Source: CBDFGT01 sp965247225 (lineage in GTDB: Bacteria; Pseudomonadota; Alphaproteobacteria; Rhizobiales; Rhizobiaceae). From it: a DNA stretch of 64,000 nucleotides. Both the position numbers and the translations under genes were made by a program. Shown one piece after another: positions 63,013-64,000 of the stretch. Below the pieces are notes generated by a model, which was not told the DNA's origin, did not search any database, and saw only the letters and a list, made by a program, of their open reading frames with translations. Within the stretch, counting starts at the first letter, position 1. Every line of letters begins with the position of its first letter. The stretch spans positions 248,001 through 312,000 of the forward strand of contig CBDFGT010000009.1 in the NCBI GenBank assembly GCA_965247225.1, written 5' to 3'.

Positions 63013-63998
63013 CTACACGATTTCCCAACCGTCCCGTTCGCTGGCGCGATAGATGGCGTCAATGAATGCCTGGTTGCGTCTGGAACTTTCCAGAGACACG
63101 ACCTCCTGTGCCCCGCCCATGGCGGCGGCGGCAAAGGCTTCGACCTCGCGCCTGTACTGGCGGCTGTCGGGAAAGCGGAAAATCTGGCTGTGATTGTGGT
63201 TCCGGCTGGTCAGTTCCAACTCTTCGGCACCATAGCGATCCGCATTGAACGGTGACTTGACCTCGATAAAACCTTCCGTGCCGTGAAACACCATGACCTG
63301 ACGCGCCGCCATCTGGGTGGCAATATAGAAACCCAGTTCAAATCCGCCAAAATCCGCCCGGACAGACGAATAGATATCTGTGCCGAATTCGGGGTCACGT
63401 TCGGTCGTGGCCTGCACGCGCAAGGGTTCCATGCCGGTGACAAAACGGGTGGTCATGGTCGGATAGACCCCGATATCGGGCAGGCCGCCACCGCCAAGGG
63501 CCGGAATATTGCGCATATTGCCGGGATCGCGGTTGAAATAGGTAAACGCCCCCTGTACCTGTTTCAGTGTGCCGATGGCACCAGCATCCAGCAATTCGCG
63601 CACCTTCAGCCAGACGGGCGCATAGGTCACCATATAGGCTTCGCTGATGACAACCTTGTTGCGGTCCCGCGCGGCGATCACTGGTCAATCTCATCTGCCT
63701 TCAGCGCAATGGGTTTTTCACACAGGACATGCTTTCCGGCGTCCGCCGCCTTGATCGTCCACTCCACATGCCAGGATGTCGGCAGGGGAATATAGACGGC
63801 ATCAATCGTGTCGGAGGCCAGCATTGCCTCATAGGAGCCAAAAGCCTGTGGCACCGAGAAACGGTCGGCAAAGCTGCGCGCCTTGGCCAGGTCGCGGCTG
63901 GCTACGGCGGTGACGACACAGTTTTCCGCATCCTGAATGGCCGGTACCACCAGTTCGCGCCCGATCTTTGCCGTTGACAGGATTCCAAAACGCAGCAT
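63013..63998 (-). pseudogene. Gfo/Idh/MocA family oxidoreductase, split by a one-base deletion
   Basis: The first part MLRFGILSTAKIGRELVVPA, VASRDLAKARSFADRFSV and HVLCEKPIALKADEIDQ is the Rossmann NAD(P) domain with the family EKPIAL motif (catalytic lysine). It stops at 63678. The second frame continues LIAARDRNKVVISEAYMVTY, GGGGLPDIGVYPTMTTRFVT and the C-terminal domain to DGWEIV. Inserting one base between GACCAG and TGATCG on the coding strand (near 63680-63681) joins them into 328 residues. The gene starts 2 bases from the window end. Substrate unknown, likely a sugar or polyol. Confidence 0.82.
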
Positions 63999-64000
63999 GC

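Noticed and set aside
1..64000. CRISPR arrays, tRNA or rRNA genes, and complete insertion sequences.
   Set aside because: No regularly spaced direct repeats, cloverleaf-like sequences, rRNA motifs or transposase genes were recognised on reading through the intergenic regions.

Overview
The window looks like chromosomal DNA of an alphaproteobacterium of the order Hyphomicrobiales (Rhizobiales), of the Brucella/Phyllobacterium/Rhizobium type. The evidence is gene content and order: a PmtA-type phospholipid methyltransferase, dnaN, ubiE-ubiB, mutM-rpsT-dnaA, hemW-rdgB-rph/hrcA-grpE, ptsN-hpf-rpoN-lptB-lptA-lptC, and sppA-ihfB-lapA. Two copies of a RIME-like rhizobial intergenic palindrome point the same way. 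No rRNA, tRNA, CRISPR array or complete insertion sequence was seen.

Layout. (1) 1-30550 is a housekeeping block for replication (dnaN, dnaA), translation (rsmI, prfC, rpsT, hpf), redox (gshB), cysteine synthesis (cysK), nucleotide hygiene (dut, rdgB), ubiquinone synthesis (ubiB, ubiE), DNA repair (mutM), RNA processing (rph), heat shock (hrcA, grpE), nitrogen-related regulation (ptsN, rpoN) and LPS export (lptABC). (2) 30573-40090 is a nearly complete aerobic nicotinate degradation cluster. NicA/NicB make 6-hydroxynicotinate, NicC makes 2,5-dihydroxypyridine, NicX opens the ring, NicD deformylates and NicF releases ammonia from maleamate. MarR and TetR regulators sit in the middle, and a 92-residue protein I do not recognise opens the nicD-nicX-nicF operon. 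Maleate isomerase (NicE) and the usual NicT-type importer are absent. Two pairs of matching palindromes in front of the nic operons look like the operators of the two regulators. (3) 40508-50058 holds two complete branched-chain-amino-acid/urea-type ABC transporters. The first has its two permeases fused into one protein; the second resembles urea/amide transporters in its ATPase motifs. Position suggests that at least one imports a pyridine compound, which is inference. (4) 50351-55745 carries a hypothetical protein, an M29 aminopeptidase, a quinone reductase-like flavoprotein and xseA. (5) 55886-57513 has two genes resembling the head-spike genes of the gene transfer agent of Rhodobacter. 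(6) 57792-63998 has a small membrane protein, then a surface-glycosylation set (GT-C membrane enzyme, polyprenyl-phosphate GT2, methyltransferase, GtrA flippase), a nucleotidyltransferase-like protein and a Gfo/Idh/MocA oxidoreductase.

Quality. Five genes (methyltransferase 17873-18458, grpE, methyltransferase 61146-61848, nucleotidyltransferase 62329-62941, oxidoreductase 63013-63998) are each broken by what looks like a single-base indel, two of them in homopolymer runs. In all five, correcting one base restores a length divisible by three. Since grpE is normally essential, sequencing or assembly error is more likely than gene decay, and these breaks should be checked before being read as biology.
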